64,000 nucleotides of DNA from an uncultured Tateyamaria sp. (GTDB lineage Bacteria > Pseudomonadota > Alphaproteobacteria > Rhodobacterales > Rhodobacteraceae): positions 186,001-250,000 of the forward strand of contig NZ_CANLAG010000003.1 of assembly GCF_947488715.1 (NCBI RefSeq), given 5' to 3'. The position numbers and the translations under genes were made by a program. Shown piece by piece: positions 39,314-49,090 of this stretch. The notes beneath the pieces are model-generated. The model saw nothing but the letters and a program-made list of their open reading frames with translations, was not told where the DNA came from and ran no database searches. Numbering within the stretch: the first letter of the stretch is position 1; the number at the start of each line of letters is the position of its first letter.

Positions 39314-40087
39314 TCAGGCGGCGACGTCCGTTTCCGGTGCGCGCGGATGCGCCAGCGGTCCGAAATCCGTGACATGCGCAATATGCGGGAACATCGACAG
39401 AAACAGATCGCGCTGCGCATGTGTCACCTGACGTGTGGCACCCATGCCGGGGTGGAACGTCTCCATCGCGATGCCGCCCACATCCACAGCGGCGTGTCGT
39501 GACAGGCAAATATGGAACAACCGGATGGGGGTGGGTGGGATCACTTCGATCACGTTCACACTGTCAACGAATGCGCTGGCCGGGGTCAGCATCTGTGCGC
39601 CGCCGGTTGTGCCCCGCAGGTGCGGCGGCGTTTGCAGGATGCGCGCGCCGGGGCCCACGGTGACAAACGACGCGGGCCGCGACTGGCCAAAGCTGTCGGC
39701 CATGATCCGGATCAACGGCATCCGGCGGCCTGTATCCGCCGGGACAAAGCTTGATGATCCGATCCACAGCACCTGCGCCGGTTCGCCCGACGTGGTGTTC
39801 AGCCAATCACCCGGCAAAAGGTCTTCGACGGCGACACCGCCCTCGGGGCTGGACAGGACCACGCCCCGCGCAAACGCGGAAAAGGCGGATTCGAACAGCG
39901 GCAGAGCGGGGGCTTTGAACGTGGCGATGCTGCGCGAGCCGTCAGCGCGCAGGGCGGCGACCTCGAACGTGCGCAAGGGCGGCATGTCGGGGCGGGTCAT
40001 CGGCGTTGCGTAGGGATTGTAGTCAGGGCGCGGAACGCGCACCGCAGAACGGGCGCCTGCAACACGCAGGGCGGCGGGACTGGTCAT
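39314..40087 (-). CDS. Hint (Hedgehog/intein) domain protein
   Basis: A 257-residue product. From about residue 70 it has the bacterial Hint_2 pattern: SSPEGGVAVEDLLPGDWLNT, then EPAQVLWIGSSSF, and a late RLFHICLSRHAAVDVGGIAM. A Ser rather than Cys starts the Hint block, and no terminal Asn-Cys is visible, so self-splicing is doubtful. In roseobacters this domain usually sits in RTX-type secreted proteins, but no RTX repeats are present here. Start at the ATG 40087 with GAGG upstream. Confidence 0.82.
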   Translation of the reverse strand: MTSPAALRVAGARSAVRVPRPDYNPYATPMTRPDMPPLRTFEVAALRADGSRSIATFKAPALPLFESAFSAFARGVVLSSPEGGVAVEDLLPGDWLNTTSGEPAQVLWIGSSSFVPADTGRRMPLIRIMADSFGQSRPASFVTVGPGARILQTPPHLRGTTGGAQMLTPASAFVDSVNVIEVIPPTPIRLFHICLSRHAAVDVGGIAMETFHPGMGATRQVTHAQRDLFLSMFPHIAHVTDFGPLAHPRAPETDVAA

Positions 40088-40318
40088 GATATGCAACCTC
40101 ATTCTTCTGGTCACATCTGTGCCGGCCCCCACCAGCGACGACAGATGGAACGTGTCCATGTGTCAAATCTATGGTGAACAAATGGGGTCGTTCCCTCAAA
40201 TTGTCAAAAAATCCCCGACATTAATCGCAAAAAGCGCACCAATGGCGCGCCTTGCAGGGGAATTGTTGCCGCACACCAAGGCACGGCTGCCACAATTCGA
40301 TTCGTCTTCGCCTGTGGG

Positions 40319-40459
40319 TCAGGCGGATTTGCGGATCTCCACCACGCCCTTGCGCTTGGCGATGAATGCCGCGCGGCGTGCGCCACGCGCCCATGGCATC
40401 TGGGGGGTGTCGTCTTGGGCCGATTTGATCACCGATGTGACAAAGCGTGTGTTTTTCAT
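40319..40459 (-). CDS. Small basic hypothetical protein
   Basis: A 46-residue ORF, MKNTRFVTSVIKSAQ and then PWARGARRAAFIAKRKG, ending IRKSA. GAGGAAGACC lies upstream of the ATG at 40459. It is basic, with a regular amphipathic-helix look (RGARRAAFIAKR). I recall similar short ORFs in relatives but cannot name a family. A longer open frame to 40654 has no support upstream of this ATG. Confidence 0.5.
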   Translation of the reverse strand: MKNTRFVTSVIKSAQDDTPQMPWARGARRAAFIAKRKGVVEIRKSA

Positions 40460-40707
40460 GTCTGGTCTTCCTCTGCTCGTGCGGTCGGGTCTGATGCCCG
40501 GCTGAGGACAATACTGGCCCGCCAATCGGGCAGGTTTTGGGCCGCACGGGATTTGTTTTGCAGAAAATGTAAAAAGGCTGGCGCAGATTATGACGCAGGC
40601 GTGTGGGCGCTTTGGCCCGGTTTTGTTGGGGTTTTTGTCACCGCTTGTCGCCAATTTGGAAACAATGCGGCAGGTTCACGTCACCGTGTGCCCGAATTTC
40701 GCCCAGA

Positions 40708-41463
40708 TCACAGCGTGATCGTCGAAATCAACCGGCCATAGTCGGGGTCCTTGGCATGGACCGACCGGCGATAGGAATAGAACCGCTCCGGGTCGAAATA
40801 GGTGCAGTGCCGCGTCCACTCGGCTGACCCGACCCCAGCCATGCGCAGCCGCGACAGGCCATACCCCGGCAGATCAAAATGCATCCGGTCGCCGTCACCG
40901 CCTGCGAAAAAGCGGGTGTTCTGGGGGTCTTCGTCCAGAAAGATGTCAAAGAACTCCGGCCCGACCTCATAGGCGCGCTGGCTGATCGACGGGCCAATGA
41001 CCGCCTGAATGTTGCTGCGCCGCGCGCCTAGGGCGACCATGGCGTCAACGGTCTCTTCCAGCACACCGGCCTGCGCGCCCTTCCACCCCGCATGGGCGGC
41101 ACCGATGACGCCCGCATCCGCGTCGGAAAAGAGCACAGGCTGGCAATCCGCCGTCAGCACCGACAGCACAACACCCGGCGTCGCCGTGACCAGCGCGTCG
41201 GCCTTGGGTTTGGGATCCAACGGGGCCGTCACTGTAATCACGTCAGACGAATGGACCTGATGCACGCCCGCCAATTGCGACGTCTCGGCCCCCATCGCCT
41301 GCGCCGCGCGGGTGCGGTTGATGGCCACGATCTCGGTCTGGTCGGAACTGCCCGTGCCGCAATTCAGGCCTGAAAAGATGCCCGAGGACGCGCCCCCCTT
41401 GCGGGTAAAGAACCCGTGGCGGACCGGGCCAAGGCTGTCGGCAGTCAGGATTTCGAGCGTCAT
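40708..41463 (-). CDS. pgeF: Peptidoglycan editing factor PgeF (YfiH, laccase-domain)
   Basis: A 251-residue multicopper-oxidase_4-type protein. FFTRKGGASSGIF near the start, VHQVHSSDV, LTADCQPVLFSDADAGVIG, AAHAGWKG and a terminal RFYSYRR-type end mark the family. E. coli PgeF removes L-Ser wrongly incorporated in peptidoglycan stems; the family has also been called polyphenol oxidase. Start overlaps the stop of the upstream methyltransferase gene by four bases. Confidence 0.94.
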   Translation of the reverse strand: MTLEILTADSLGPVRHGFFTRKGGASSGIFSGLNCGTGSSDQTEIVAINRTRAAQAMGAETSQLAGVHQVHSSDVITVTAPLDPKPKADALVTATPGVVLSVLTADCQPVLFSDADAGVIGAAHAGWKGAQAGVLEETVDAMVALGARRSNIQAVIGPSISQRAYEVGPEFFDIFLDEDPQNTRFFAGGDGDRMHFDLPGYGLSRLRMAGVGSAEWTRHCTYFDPERFYSYRRSVHAKDPDYGRLISTITL

Positions 41464-42521
41464 GGCAACAATCCGGGTGGTGGCGCAGCGGCACCGGGAT
41501 AGATCCCCAGCACCTTGAACAGGTTTCCCATTTCCGCCGGGTGCGTCAACCGCCGATGTGCCGCGATGTGCGCCTCCAGCGGCCCGGCCTCCAGTTTTGC
41601 AGCCAGCGCGCGGGCGCGGTCGGTGATGCCCAGCCGTTCGAGAAACACGCCCTGCGGGGTCAGACGGGTGTGGCTGGCGGGGGCGGCGGCCTGCGCCAGC
41701 GCCTCGAAATCCACATGTGTGGTCAGGTCGGCCGCACCGGGGGCCTCAAGCGGGTTCACAGGCGCATGGTCGCGCACCGCCTGCAAGGTGTCGCCCAGAC
41801 TGCGCCAGTCGCCGTAATCAATGATCAGCGCCGCGCCGCCATCCTGGGCAATCCGCGCGCCCAACTGGTGCGCAATCGCCGTGGCCATGGGACAATGTTC
41901 GACGATGTCGCCCTCTGCCGTGTCCTCAATCCTGTGCGCCAGTGCTGGCTGCGGCCCCACCGGCGACCAACCAAAGGTTAGCGCGCCTTCGGACACACCC
42001 ACACTGCGCTCGCGCCATGCGTCGCCCGCACGTTGGAACTGGCGGACAGGCAGGGCGTCAAAGAACTCGTTTGCAACCACGAACAACGGCCCCGGCGGCA
42101 GCGCATCAACCGTGTCGACCCAAAGCGGGCTGTGCCCCGCCAATGCCTCCGCCTGCGCGTCGCGCAGCACCGGCGACGCTTCGACCAATGCCACCTGCGC
42201 GACCTGTGCAAACCCCGGCACCCCGGCGGTGGCGCGCAGGATGTCGGCCATCAACGTACCGCGCCCCGGCCCCAGCTCGGCCAGTACAAAGGGGGCGGGT
42301 GCGCCCTGATCCAGCCAGGCCTGCGCGAGGCTCAGGCCCACCAACTCTCCGAACATCTGGCTGATCTCGGGGGCTGTGGTGAAATCTCCACCCGCGCCCA
42401 GCGGATCGCGGGTCACGTAATAGCCCTTGGTCGGGTGCAGCAGCGCCTGCGCCATGAACTCTGCCACGCTGATCGGCCCCTGTGCGGTGATCCGCGCAAT
42501 CAGATCGGGCCCCAGGCTCAT
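41460..42521 (-). CDS. NDUFAF7-family SAM-dependent methyltransferase
   Basis: A 353-residue protein of the DUF185/NDUFAF7 family. [40 protein letters not shown], the SAM motif [14 protein letters not shown] and [15 protein letters not shown] are diagnostic. The mitochondrial relative methylates an Arg of complex I subunit NDUFS2; the bacterial role is probably similar but unproven. Start at 42521 overlaps the lgt stop as ATGA. Confidence 0.93.
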   Translation of the reverse strand: MSLGPDLIARITAQGPISVAEFMAQALLHPTKGYYVTRDPLGAGGDFTTAPEISQMFGELVGLSLAQAWLDQGAPAPFVLAELGPGRGTLMADILRATAGVPGFAQVAQVALVEASPVLRDAQAEALAGHSPLWVDTVDALPPGPLFVVANEFFDALPVRQFQRAGDAWRERSVGVSEGALTFGWSPVGPQPALAHRIEDTAEGDIVEHCPMATAIAHQLGARIAQDGGAALIIDYGDWRSLGDTLQAVRDHAPVNPLEAPGAADLTTHVDFEALAQAAAPASHTRLTPQGVFLERLGITDRARALAAKLEAGPLEAHIAAHRRLTHPAEMGNLFKVLGIYPGAAAPPPGLLP

Positions 42522-43411
42522 GCCAGCGCGGGCCGACGCCGGGCGCGCATCAACAGCCACAGCCCCACCGCAATCATCGGCAGTGACAGGACCTGACCCA
42601 TGGTCAGCCCGTAGCCACCCACATGCAAGGCCAGACCCAGCGGATTGCCCGCGTCAACGAACTGCGCATCGGGCTGGCGCACAAATTCGACGGCGAAACG
42701 CGACAGGCCGTAACCCGCCAGAAACGTGCCACAGATCAGGCCGGGCCGCTTGTAGGCCCCGCGCCGCCAGACCAGCCACAACAGCAGCACCAACAGCACA
42801 AACCCTTCAAGGAATGCCTCATACAGCTGCGAAGGATGGCGCGCGCAGATGCCCGCAACCTCTGGGCAGAACTGCGCCGCGCGACCGGGAAAGGCCACAC
42901 CCCAAGGCAGGTCCGTTGGACGCCCCCACAGCTCTGCGTTGATGAAATTGGCAAAACGCCCCAGCAAAAGCCCCGGCGGCACACCCAGCGCAATGGCATC
43001 CGCCGCACTCAGCCGGTTGATCTTGTGCCGGCCGGTATAGAGCCACGCCGCAATGATGACCCCCAACGCGCCGCCGTGAAAGGCCATGCCGCCCTCCCAG
43101 ATGGCGATGATGGACAAAGGATCGTCCAGATAGGCGCCCGGTTGGTAAAACAGCACATAACCCAGCCGCCCACCGAACAGCACACCAAGGATGATCCAGG
43201 TCAGCATGTCCTCGATCTGCGCGGGCGACATCACGGGCGACTGCGCGGGCCAAAGCCGCGGCGTTTTGACCGTCATCACCACCAGCCGCCAGCCGATGAT
43301 GATGCCCACAATATAGGCCAGTGCGTACCAGCGCAGGGCAAATTCCCTGTCAAACAGGGTGATGGCAAAGATCTCGGGCGAGATATCGGGGAAAGGGATC
43401 ATGGCGTACAT
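42518..43411 (-). CDS. lgt: Phosphatidylglycerol:prolipoprotein diacylglyceryl transferase
   Basis: A 297-residue inner-membrane enzyme with about seven helices that puts diacylglycerol on the lipobox Cys of prolipoproteins. The Lgt signature [20 protein letters not shown] is present, plus [12 protein letters not shown] and the early [13 protein letters not shown]. The ATG at 43411 is chosen; an ATG at 43402 is also in frame. First gene of lgt-NDUFAF7-pgeF, joined by two 4-base overlaps. Confidence 0.96.
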   Translation of the reverse strand: MYAMIPFPDISPEIFAITLFDREFALRWYALAYIVGIIIGWRLVVMTVKTPRLWPAQSPVMSPAQIEDMLTWIILGVLFGGRLGYVLFYQPGAYLDDPLSIIAIWEGGMAFHGGALGVIIAAWLYTGRHKINRLSAADAIALGVPPGLLLGRFANFINAELWGRPTDLPWGVAFPGRAAQFCPEVAGICARHPSQLYEAFLEGFVLLVLLLWLVWRRGAYKRPGLICGTFLAGYGLSRFAVEFVRQPDAQFVDAGNPLGLALHVGGYGLTMGQVLSLPMIAVGLWLLMRARRRPALA

Positions 43412-43507
43412 CTGCGTCTGAATGCCCCTGTGTCAGGCCAAGGTCAACCTTGCTTGGGGGGCGGATGCACCCCATATAGAGGGTGCGTTTGAACGGGAGA
43501 CGACACC

Positions 43508-43744
43508 ATGCAGGCACGCGGCAAGATTTTTGACGACATTTCGCAGTTGATGACCAACGCGATGGGCGTGGCACAGGGTGCGCGCGAAGAGGCGGAAACC
43601 GCAATGAAGTCGATGATGGACCGCTGGTTGGCGGACCGCGATTTCGTCACCCGCGAGGAATTCGACGCGGTGCGCGCGATGGCGCAAAAGGCGCGCGAAG
43701 AGAACGAGGCGCTCAAGGCCCGCATCGAGGCGCTGGAAAAGTAA
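43508..43744 (+). CDS. ubiK: UbiK family accessory factor
   Basis: A 78-residue coiled-coil protein of the BMFP/UbiK family. GKIFDDISQLMTNAMGVAQG opens it, and FVTREEFDAVRAMAQKAREE followed by ENEALKARIEALE forms the C-terminal coil. UbiK assists aerobic ubiquinone biosynthesis. Divergent from lgt; an intrinsic terminator follows 50 bases after its stop. Confidence 0.9.
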   Translation: MQARGKIFDDISQLMTNAMGVAQGAREEAETAMKSMMDRWLADRDFVTREEFDAVRAMAQKAREENEALKARIEALEK

Positions 43745-44055
43745 CCCAGCGGCGGCGCTGCCGCGCCATTCTATATTCTACAAGCGGATGATGATCGCCC
43801 GGTGTTCGGACCGGGCGTTTTTTTGTGCGCGGGGTGGTGTGGGACGTGTTTGGATGCGGTGCCTCTATTTTGGTGTCGCGCGCGAGTTCTCCCCAACTTA
43901 TTGAGGTTATCCCCAAATAAAGGGTTGCCAGATGGCGGTGGCCCGGTCACCATATCTTGTAGAGGCACGGGGGATCGCCCCGGTTTCTAGAGCAGGCACC
44001 TAGCGCTTGGGGCGCTGCCAGCCCCACGCGCTACTAGCGAATAAGAGGTGGCGAC
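43745..44055. other. Intergenic region between ubiK and the YbjN gene
   Basis: These 311 bases hold the ubiK terminator at 43796-43824, then about 230 bases without a recognisable gene. The stretch 43870-43960 is AT-richer and may hold the promoter of the YbjN gene, but I see no clear -35/-10 pair. Confidence 0.5.
43796..43824 (+). terminator. Intrinsic terminator of ubiK
   Basis: CGCCCGGT (43796-43803), loop GTTCGG, ACCGGGCG (43810-43817), then seven T residues. A textbook Rho-independent terminator. Confidence 0.92.
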
Positions 44056-44556
44056 ATGGCCCTTTCCGAGCAGTTCCTGGAAGACGAGATTCACCCCATC
44101 GACATCGTCGAGCATCTGGCTGAGCATCACGAGTGGGATTTCGATCGCATTGCTGATGACCAGATCGCGATGGCGGTCGAAGGGCAGTGGCGCACTTATT
44201 CCCTGACGCTGGCCTGGTCGGGCTATGACGAAACGCTGCGCATGGTCTGCACCTTCGAGATGGAGCCGCCCGAGGAAAAGCTGGCGGGTCTTTACGAGTT
44301 GCTGAACCTCGTCAATGACCAGTGCTGGGCGGGGTCGTTCACCTATTGGGAAGAGCAGAAGCTGATGGTCTATCGCTACGGGCTCGTGCTCAGCGGTGGT
44401 CAGATGGCGAGCCCTGACCAGATCGACACCATGATTGGCGCCGCCGTGATGAGTGCAGAGCGTTACTATCCCGCGCTGCAACTGTTGGTCTGGGGTGACC
44501 GGACGCCCAAGGATGCGATGCAGGTCGCCATTGCGGAGGCCTACGGGCGGGCGTAA
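44056..44556 (+). CDS. YbjN domain-containing protein
   Basis: A 166-residue acidic protein with HPIDIVEHLAEHHEWDFDRI, LAGLYELLNLVNDQCWAGSF and a Tir-chaperone-like alpha/beta pattern typical of YbjN. The fold resembles type III secretion chaperones; the cellular role is not known, but E. coli YbjN affects motility and stress. AGAGGTGG precedes the ATG. proC follows 31 bases later on the same strand. Confidence 0.87.
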   Translation: MALSEQFLEDEIHPIDIVEHLAEHHEWDFDRIADDQIAMAVEGQWRTYSLTLAWSGYDETLRMVCTFEMEPPEEKLAGLYELLNLVNDQCWAGSFTYWEEQKLMVYRYGLVLSGGQMASPDQIDTMIGAAVMSAERYYPALQLLVWGDRTPKDAMQVAIAEAYGRA

Positions 44557-44587
44557 CCTGCCCCCCTGAACGACAGGTGGGGGTTTC

Positions 44588-45400
44588 ATGAAAGACGGTG
44601 TGATCGCGGCAGGCGGCCTTGTGTTGCTTGGCTGCGGCAAGATGGGGTCCGCGATGCTGGCGGGCTGGTTGGAACGTGGTCTGCCTGCGGATCGTGTCTG
44701 GGTCATTGATCCGAACCCATCCGATTGGGTGCGCGCCACCGGCGTTCACGTGAATGCGGAACTGCCTGCAGCGCCCGCCGTGGTGCTGGTCGCGGTGAAA
44801 CCACAGATGATGGGGGATGCCTTGCCTGCGCTGGCGGCGTTTGGCGGGGCGCAGACGGTCTTTGTGTCGGTGGCGGCGGGCACGCCTTTGCGCGCCTTCG
44901 AAGACGCCTTTGGCGCAATAACGCCCATCGTGCGGGCGATGCCCAACACCCCTGCAGCCATCGGGCGCGGGATCACTGCCATTTGTGCCAATGACGCGGG
45001 CCAGGGCGCGCTCGGTCTGGCGGAGACTTTGCTGAGTGCGGTCGGCGATGTTGTGCGGCTGGACAGCGAGGCACAGATTGACGCGGTGACTGGCGTCAGC
45101 GGGTCGGGACCGGCTTATGTCTTTCACATGATCGAAACGCTGGCGGCGGCGGGGGTTGCGCAGGGCCTGCCCGACGCGCTTGCGATGCAACTGGCCAAGG
45201 CGACGGTGGCGGGCGCAGGTGCGCTGGCCATGCAGGCGGAGGAGGACCCGGCGCAGCTGCGGGTTAATGTGACCAGCCCCAACGGGACAACGCAGGCGGC
45301 CCTTGAGGTGTTGATGGACGAGACGTCGGGCTTTCCGGCATTGATGGCACGGGCCGTTGCCGCGGCCACGGAACGATCGAGGGAGTTGGCCGGTGGCTGA
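44588..45400 (+). CDS. proC: Pyrroline-5-carboxylate reductase
   Basis: A 270-residue NAD(P)H enzyme for the last step of proline synthesis. LVLLGCGKMGSAMLAGWL is the nucleotide-binding motif, VRAMPNTPAAIGRGITAI follows, and the P5CR signature VTGVSGSGPAYVFHMIETLA is complete. Ends inside the start of csaA (8-base overlap). Confidence 0.96.
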   Translation: MKDGVIAAGGLVLLGCGKMGSAMLAGWLERGLPADRVWVIDPNPSDWVRATGVHVNAELPAAPAVVLVAVKPQMMGDALPALAAFGGAQTVFVSVAAGTPLRAFEDAFGAITPIVRAMPNTPAAIGRGITAICANDAGQGALGLAETLLSAVGDVVRLDSEAQIDAVTGVSGSGPAYVFHMIETLAAAGVAQGLPDALAMQLAKATVAGAGALAMQAEEDPAQLRVNVTSPNGTTQAALEVLMDETSGFPALMARAVAAATERSRELAGG

Positions 45401-45731
45401 GATCAGTTTTGACGATTTCATGAAGGTGGATGTGCGAGTGGGCCGCGTGGTGCGGGCCGAACCGTTTCCCGAGGCGCGCAAGCCTGCGATCAAGATGTGG
45501 ATCGATTTTGGTGATGAACTGGGGGAAAAGAAAACCTCGGCGCAGGTGACGGTGCATTACGACCCCGCGGGGCTGGTGGGGCAACAGGTGATGGCGGTGG
45601 TGAACTTTCCGCCGCGCCAGATCGGGCCGTTTATGTCAGAGGTGTTGGTGCTGGGCTTTCCAGATGCGGATGGGGCCATTGTGCTGGCGCGCCCGGACAA
45701 GGATGTCCCGGTGGGAGGGCGGTTGCATTGA
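45393..45731 (+). CDS. csaA: CsaA-like tRNA-binding domain protein
   Basis: A 112-residue OB-fold protein of the CsaA/tRNA_bind type. FMKVDVRVGRVVRAEPFPEA, KTSAQVTV and VVNFPPRQIGPFMSEVLVLG are diagnostic. Bacillus CsaA has export-chaperone activity and the domain binds tRNA. GTG start at 45393 with GGAG eight bases upstream, inside the end of proC. Its stop overlaps the TTG of the next gene. Confidence 0.9.
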   Translation: MAEISFDDFMKVDVRVGRVVRAEPFPEARKPAIKMWIDFGDELGEKKTSAQVTVHYDPAGLVGQQVMAVVNFPPRQIGPFMSEVLVLGFPDADGAIVLARPDKDVPVGGRLH

Positions 45732-46684
45732 CCCGGCTTTGGATCACCCGCCCGTTGCCGACGCCCGTGGTCGCGGCAGCGCAGGCCCTGTGCGACGAGG
45801 TTGTCGTGCGGCCCGAGACTTTGCCATTGAGCGCAGAGGAATTGCGCAGGGCATTGACCGATTTTGATCTGGTGCTGCCAACCCTTGGGGATCAATTCTC
45901 GGCTGCGGTGTTTGCGGATGTCGATGCGCCGCGGTGCCGGTTGCTGGCGAACTTTGGCGTGGGCTTTAACCACATCGACACGGGTGCTGCGGCAAAGGCG
46001 GGGATCGTGGTGTCGAACACGCCGGGTGCGGTGACGGATGCGACGGCGGACATTGGCGTGATGCTGATGCTGATGTCGGCGCGGCGCGCGGCCGAAGGCG
46101 AACGGCTGGTGCGTGCGGATGCGTGGGAAGGCTGGCACCCGACGCAGATGCTGGGCCTGCACATGTCGGGCAAGTGTGTCGGCATTGTTGGTATGGGGCG
46201 CATCGGGCAAGCGATTGCGCGGCGCTGCCATTTTGGGTTCGGGATGGAGGTGCATTACGTCAACCGGTCCGAAAAGGCGTTGGATTTCCCCGCGACGCGG
46301 GTCGGTACGCTGACAGAGATGGCCGGTCAGGTCGACTTTGTCGTGGTGGCGGTGCCGGGAGGTGCGGAGACGCGGCACATGATCAATGCAGAGGTGCTGG
46401 CCGCGATGCAGGCACACGCGCATCTTGTGAACATCGCGCGGGGTGATGTCATCGACGAAGAGGCGCTGATCCATGCCTTGCAGTCCAACACAATCGGTGG
46501 TGCGGGGCTGGACGTCTACGAGCGCGAGCCGCTGGTGCCGCAGGAACTGCGCGCCTTGGACAACGTGACGTTGCTGCCGCATCTGGGCACGGCGGCACTG
46601 GAGGTGCGCACTGCGATGGGACATATGGCGGTCGACAATGTGCGGGCCTTTTTGGAGACAGGGCAGGTCTCCAACCCGGTTTGA
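45728..46684 (+). CDS. D-isomer-specific 2-hydroxyacid dehydrogenase
   Basis: A 318-residue NAD(P)-dependent dehydrogenase of the glyoxylate/hydroxypyruvate reductase group. Dinucleotide motif VGIVGMGRIGQAIARR, VAVPGGAETRHMINAEVL, NIARGDVIDEEAL with the catalytic Arg, the Glu in YEREPLVP, and LPHLGTAALEVR with the catalytic His. The start is a TTG (45728) overlapping the csaA stop as TTGA, an unusual codon but supported by tight coupling. Exact substrate uncertain. Confidence 0.9.
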   Translation: MTRLWITRPLPTPVVAAAQALCDEVVVRPETLPLSAEELRRALTDFDLVLPTLGDQFSAAVFADVDAPRCRLLANFGVGFNHIDTGAAAKAGIVVSNTPGAVTDATADIGVMLMLMSARRAAEGERLVRADAWEGWHPTQMLGLHMSGKCVGIVGMGRIGQAIARRCHFGFGMEVHYVNRSEKALDFPATRVGTLTEMAGQVDFVVVAVPGGAETRHMINAEVLAAMQAHAHLVNIARGDVIDEEALIHALQSNTIGGAGLDVYEREPLVPQELRALDNVTLLPHLGTAALEVRTAMGHMAVDNVRAFLETGQVSNPV

Positions 46685-46696
46685 GAGCGCAAAAAT

Positions 46697-46726
46697 CACG
46701 CTCTGTCCCCGCGGGGACAGGGCGTG
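46697..46726. terminator. Hairpin after the 2-hydroxyacid dehydrogenase gene
   Basis: CTGTCCCCG/CGGGGACAG is a perfect 9-base stem extended by CACGC/GCGTG past one mismatch. No T tract. Lies between converging genes, so it could act on both. Confidence 0.55.
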
Positions 46727-46857
46727 CGATGCCTTAACGGTCGCTTTGGACAGATTGGTTTTGCCCGCCTGTTCAGATGGTTGCGGGGCGTGCGGCGGGG
46801 AAACGCCGGGTTAACCGAAAACATGCGAGCATGACGCCCGAGACGGGGCGGTCGGCG

Positions 46858-47439
46858 TTATGTCGTCTGCATGGCTGCGCGCCAGTGGCGGCGGCAGAGC
46901 GAGACATAGGTTTCATTGCCACCAATCTGCACCTGTGCACCGTCGCTGACGGGACGGCCTGTGGCGTCCTGGCGGATGACCATCGTCGCCTTTTTCCCGC
47001 AATGGCAAATCGTGCGGACCTCGCGCATTTCGTCGGCCAATGCCAGCAGGGTGGCGGAGCCGGGAAAAAGCTTGCCCTGAAAATCGACGCGCAGGCCATA
47101 GCACATCACGGGCAGGTTCAGATCATCCACCGCGCGGGCCAGTTGCCAGACCTGAGGTTCGGTCAAAAACTGCGCCTCGTCCACAAAGACGCAGGCGATG
47201 GGCGTTTCTGCCAGCCGGGTTTGCAGCCGGTCAAAGAGGTCGTCATCGGCGGAAAACATGTCAGCCGCCGCCTCGATCCCGATGCGCGACGCGATGCGCC
47301 CGGTGCCGGCGCGGTTGTCGAGCCGGGCGGTGAGCAAATAGGGCGTCATGCCCCGTTCGCGGTAGTTGTGCGCGGCCTGTAGCAACACGGTCGATTTACC
47401 GGCGTTCATGGTGGAATAGTGGAAATAGAGCTTGGCCAT
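46858..47439 (-). CDS. tdk: Thymidine kinase (type II)
   Basis: A 193-residue enzyme of the salvage pathway, thymidine to dTMP. P-loop STMNAGKST at about residues 9-17, FVDEAQF Walker B, CYGLRVDFQGKLFPGS lasso loop and zinc-site cysteines in CHCGKKATM and LCRRH. The ATG at 47439 starts the usual AKLYFHYSTMNAGK; the frame extends to 47535. Confidence 0.95.
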   Translation of the reverse strand: MAKLYFHYSTMNAGKSTVLLQAAHNYRERGMTPYLLTARLDNRAGTGRIASRIGIEAAADMFSADDDLFDRLQTRLAETPIACVFVDEAQFLTEPQVWQLARAVDDLNLPVMCYGLRVDFQGKLFPGSATLLALADEMREVRTICHCGKKATMVIRQDATGRPVSDGAQVQIGGNETYVSLCRRHWRAAMQTT

Positions 47440-47893
47440 GGCGCGCTGCATACTGTGGGGATTTGTGTGGGACAAGACCCGGATCGGTGCCCAAATCAAC
47501 GCAAACGGTTGCGGGCGGGACCGGTGATCCAGCACGCATTGGGTTGCGTGTCTTTACAGATCACCGGGCCGCTTCGGCACTCAGGCAACTGGGCCAGGCA
47601 GTTGAGCGACTATGCTCCTTGGGGATGGCGCCTGACCCCATACTCGTGACCTCCGACGGATCCGCCTCGTTTGCTGCAGGTTTGCACCTGCCCACCGCCC
47701 CCACAGGGTGGAAATATGAGGCGGACCCCACCCGGACCCGACGCTGGGGGCGCCGGGTACTCGTTACGTCCCGAAAACCGCTGGGACGATTAAGGAATGA
47801 CATTTCGTTCCGGGGCAATTAATGGGAAAAGACCCACGCGGTTCCCCGCACTTTTGGTTGACTCGCGCGTGTGGTTGGAAGAGGGATGGGCGT
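47440..47893. other. Intergenic stretch between tdk and the CII-like gene
   Basis: About 450 bases. A 119-residue open frame (47463-47822, plus strand) ends in TAA overlapping an ATG in frame with the next gene, but its codons are less GC3-biased than the neighbours and I recognise nothing in it, so it is left uncalled. No clear promoter or hairpin seen. Confidence 0.4.
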
Positions 47894-48352
47894 ATGGCCG
47901 GAACGGGCAGCTATTTGAAGAAGCACACCGAGGCGTTGGTGAAGGATGTGGGCATCGAGCCTGCGTGCGAGGCCACGGGCAAGTCCAAGGCCACGCTGGG
48001 CCGTTACTATTCCGACAATCCCGAACATGCCGATCGGTTCATGCCGATCGACGCGGTTGTGGCGTTGGAGCAGGTGGCGTCCTATCCGCATGTCACAAGC
48101 GCCATTGCCGAATTGCAGGGCATCACGCTGAGCCATGACGACCGCCGTCCCAACGCTGACCGGTCGGGTGGGGTGAACAGCGATGTGATCGCGCTGAGCC
48201 AGCGGTTTGCCATGTTGATGAGCGAGTATCAGCAGTCCATCGAGGACGGGATCATCACGGTGAACGAGGCCAAGCGTTTGCTGCGTGAGACCACCATGTT
48301 GCAGCAGGTGCTGATCGACATGAAATTGCATCTGGAAGAAGAGAGTGGCTGA
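47894..48352 (+). CDS. Hypothetical protein with phage CII (CP76)-like features
   Basis: A 152-residue product, [20 protein letters not shown], then [36 protein letters not shown] and a C-terminal helix ([20 protein letters not shown]). The [14 protein letters not shown] segment has the look of an HTH in the phage regulatory protein CII/CP76 group; this is an inference from pattern. No phage genes surround it. I use the ATG at 47894, though the frame is open from 47822. Its last 8 bases overlap arsH. Confidence 0.6.
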   Translation: MAGTGSYLKKHTEALVKDVGIEPACEATGKSKATLGRYYSDNPEHADRFMPIDAVVALEQVASYPHVTSAIAELQGITLSHDDRRPNADRSGGVNSDVIALSQRFAMLMSEYQQSIEDGIITVNEAKRLLRETTMLQQVLIDMKLHLEEESG

Positions 48353-49073
48353 GGCGGAGCCTCGGGAGGATCTGCCCGCGCTGGTGCGCGCGGCCTTGCC
48401 CGAGATTCACGTTGATGCGCTGTGTGCCCCCGGTGATCCGCGTCATCCGCCGCGTATTCTATTGCTATACGGGTCGTTGCGCGACGTGAGCTATTCCCGC
48501 CGGGCGGCGGAGGAGGCGGCGCGTATTTTGCGCCATTTGGGCTGTGAGACGCGGCTGTTTGATCCGGCGGGCTTGCCACAGGTGGACGGCGATGACGGCA
48601 CCCATCCCAAGGTGGTGGAACTGCGCGAGTTGGCGGTCTGGGCCGAGGGCATGGTGTGGTCGAGCCCGGAGCGTCACGGGGCGATGACGGGTTTGATGAA
48701 GAGCCAGATCGACTGGTTGCCGTTGTCGTTGAAGGGCGGGATCCGGCCCACGCAGGGCAAGACGCTGGCGGTGATGCAGGTGTCGGGTGGGTCGCAGAGT
48801 TTCAACGCCGTGAACCAGATGCGCATATTAGGTCGCTGGATGCGGATGGTCACGATCCCCAACCAGTCGAGCATTGCGAAGGCGTGGCTGGAGTTTCAGG
48901 ACGGGCGTTTGCCTGAGGGCCCGTTTTACCGACGGGTCGTCGATGTGATGGAAGAGTTGGTGAAGTTCACCTGGATGGTGCGGGGGCGGTCGGACTATCT
49001 GGTGGATCGCTATTCGGAACGCTGTGAAAGCGTTGAGGATGTGCATGCGCGGGTGTCCCTGAAGGACGTGTAG
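48345..49073 (+). CDS. arsH: ArsH family NADPH-dependent FMN reductase
   Basis: A 242-residue flavoprotein. [20 protein letters not shown] binds [23 protein letters not shown] and [20 protein letters not shown] are ArsH hallmarks, and [20 protein letters not shown] follows. ArsH oxidises trivalent organoarsenicals or acts as a quinone/azo reductase. No arsenic operon genes are in the window, so the role here is open. GTG start overlaps the upstream gene. A 10-base hairpin lies 18 bases past its stop. Confidence 0.93.
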   Translation: MAEAEPREDLPALVRAALPEIHVDALCAPGDPRHPPRILLLYGSLRDVSYSRRAAEEAARILRHLGCETRLFDPAGLPQVDGDDGTHPKVVELRELAVWAEGMVWSSPERHGAMTGLMKSQIDWLPLSLKGGIRPTQGKTLAVMQVSGGSQSFNAVNQMRILGRWMRMVTIPNQSSIAKAWLEFQDGRLPEGPFYRRVVDVMEELVKFTWMVRGRSDYLVDRYSERCESVEDVHARVSLKDV

Positions 49074-49090
49074 GCCGCCGGGCGGGACTG

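Noticed and set aside
39314-40087. An active intein in the Hint-domain gene.
   Set aside because: No splicing Cys at the block A position and no terminal His-Asn followed by Cys/Ser/Thr; no host protein is interrupted.
43745-43825. A possible tRNA in the ubiK downstream region because of its strong stem.
   Set aside because: The stem is followed by seven T residues and no cloverleaf or T-loop consensus can be drawn; it is a terminator.
47894-48352. Prophage remnant around the CII-like gene.
   Set aside because: No integrase, structural genes, tRNA attachment site or direct repeats nearby; the gene overlaps arsH as a normal operon member.
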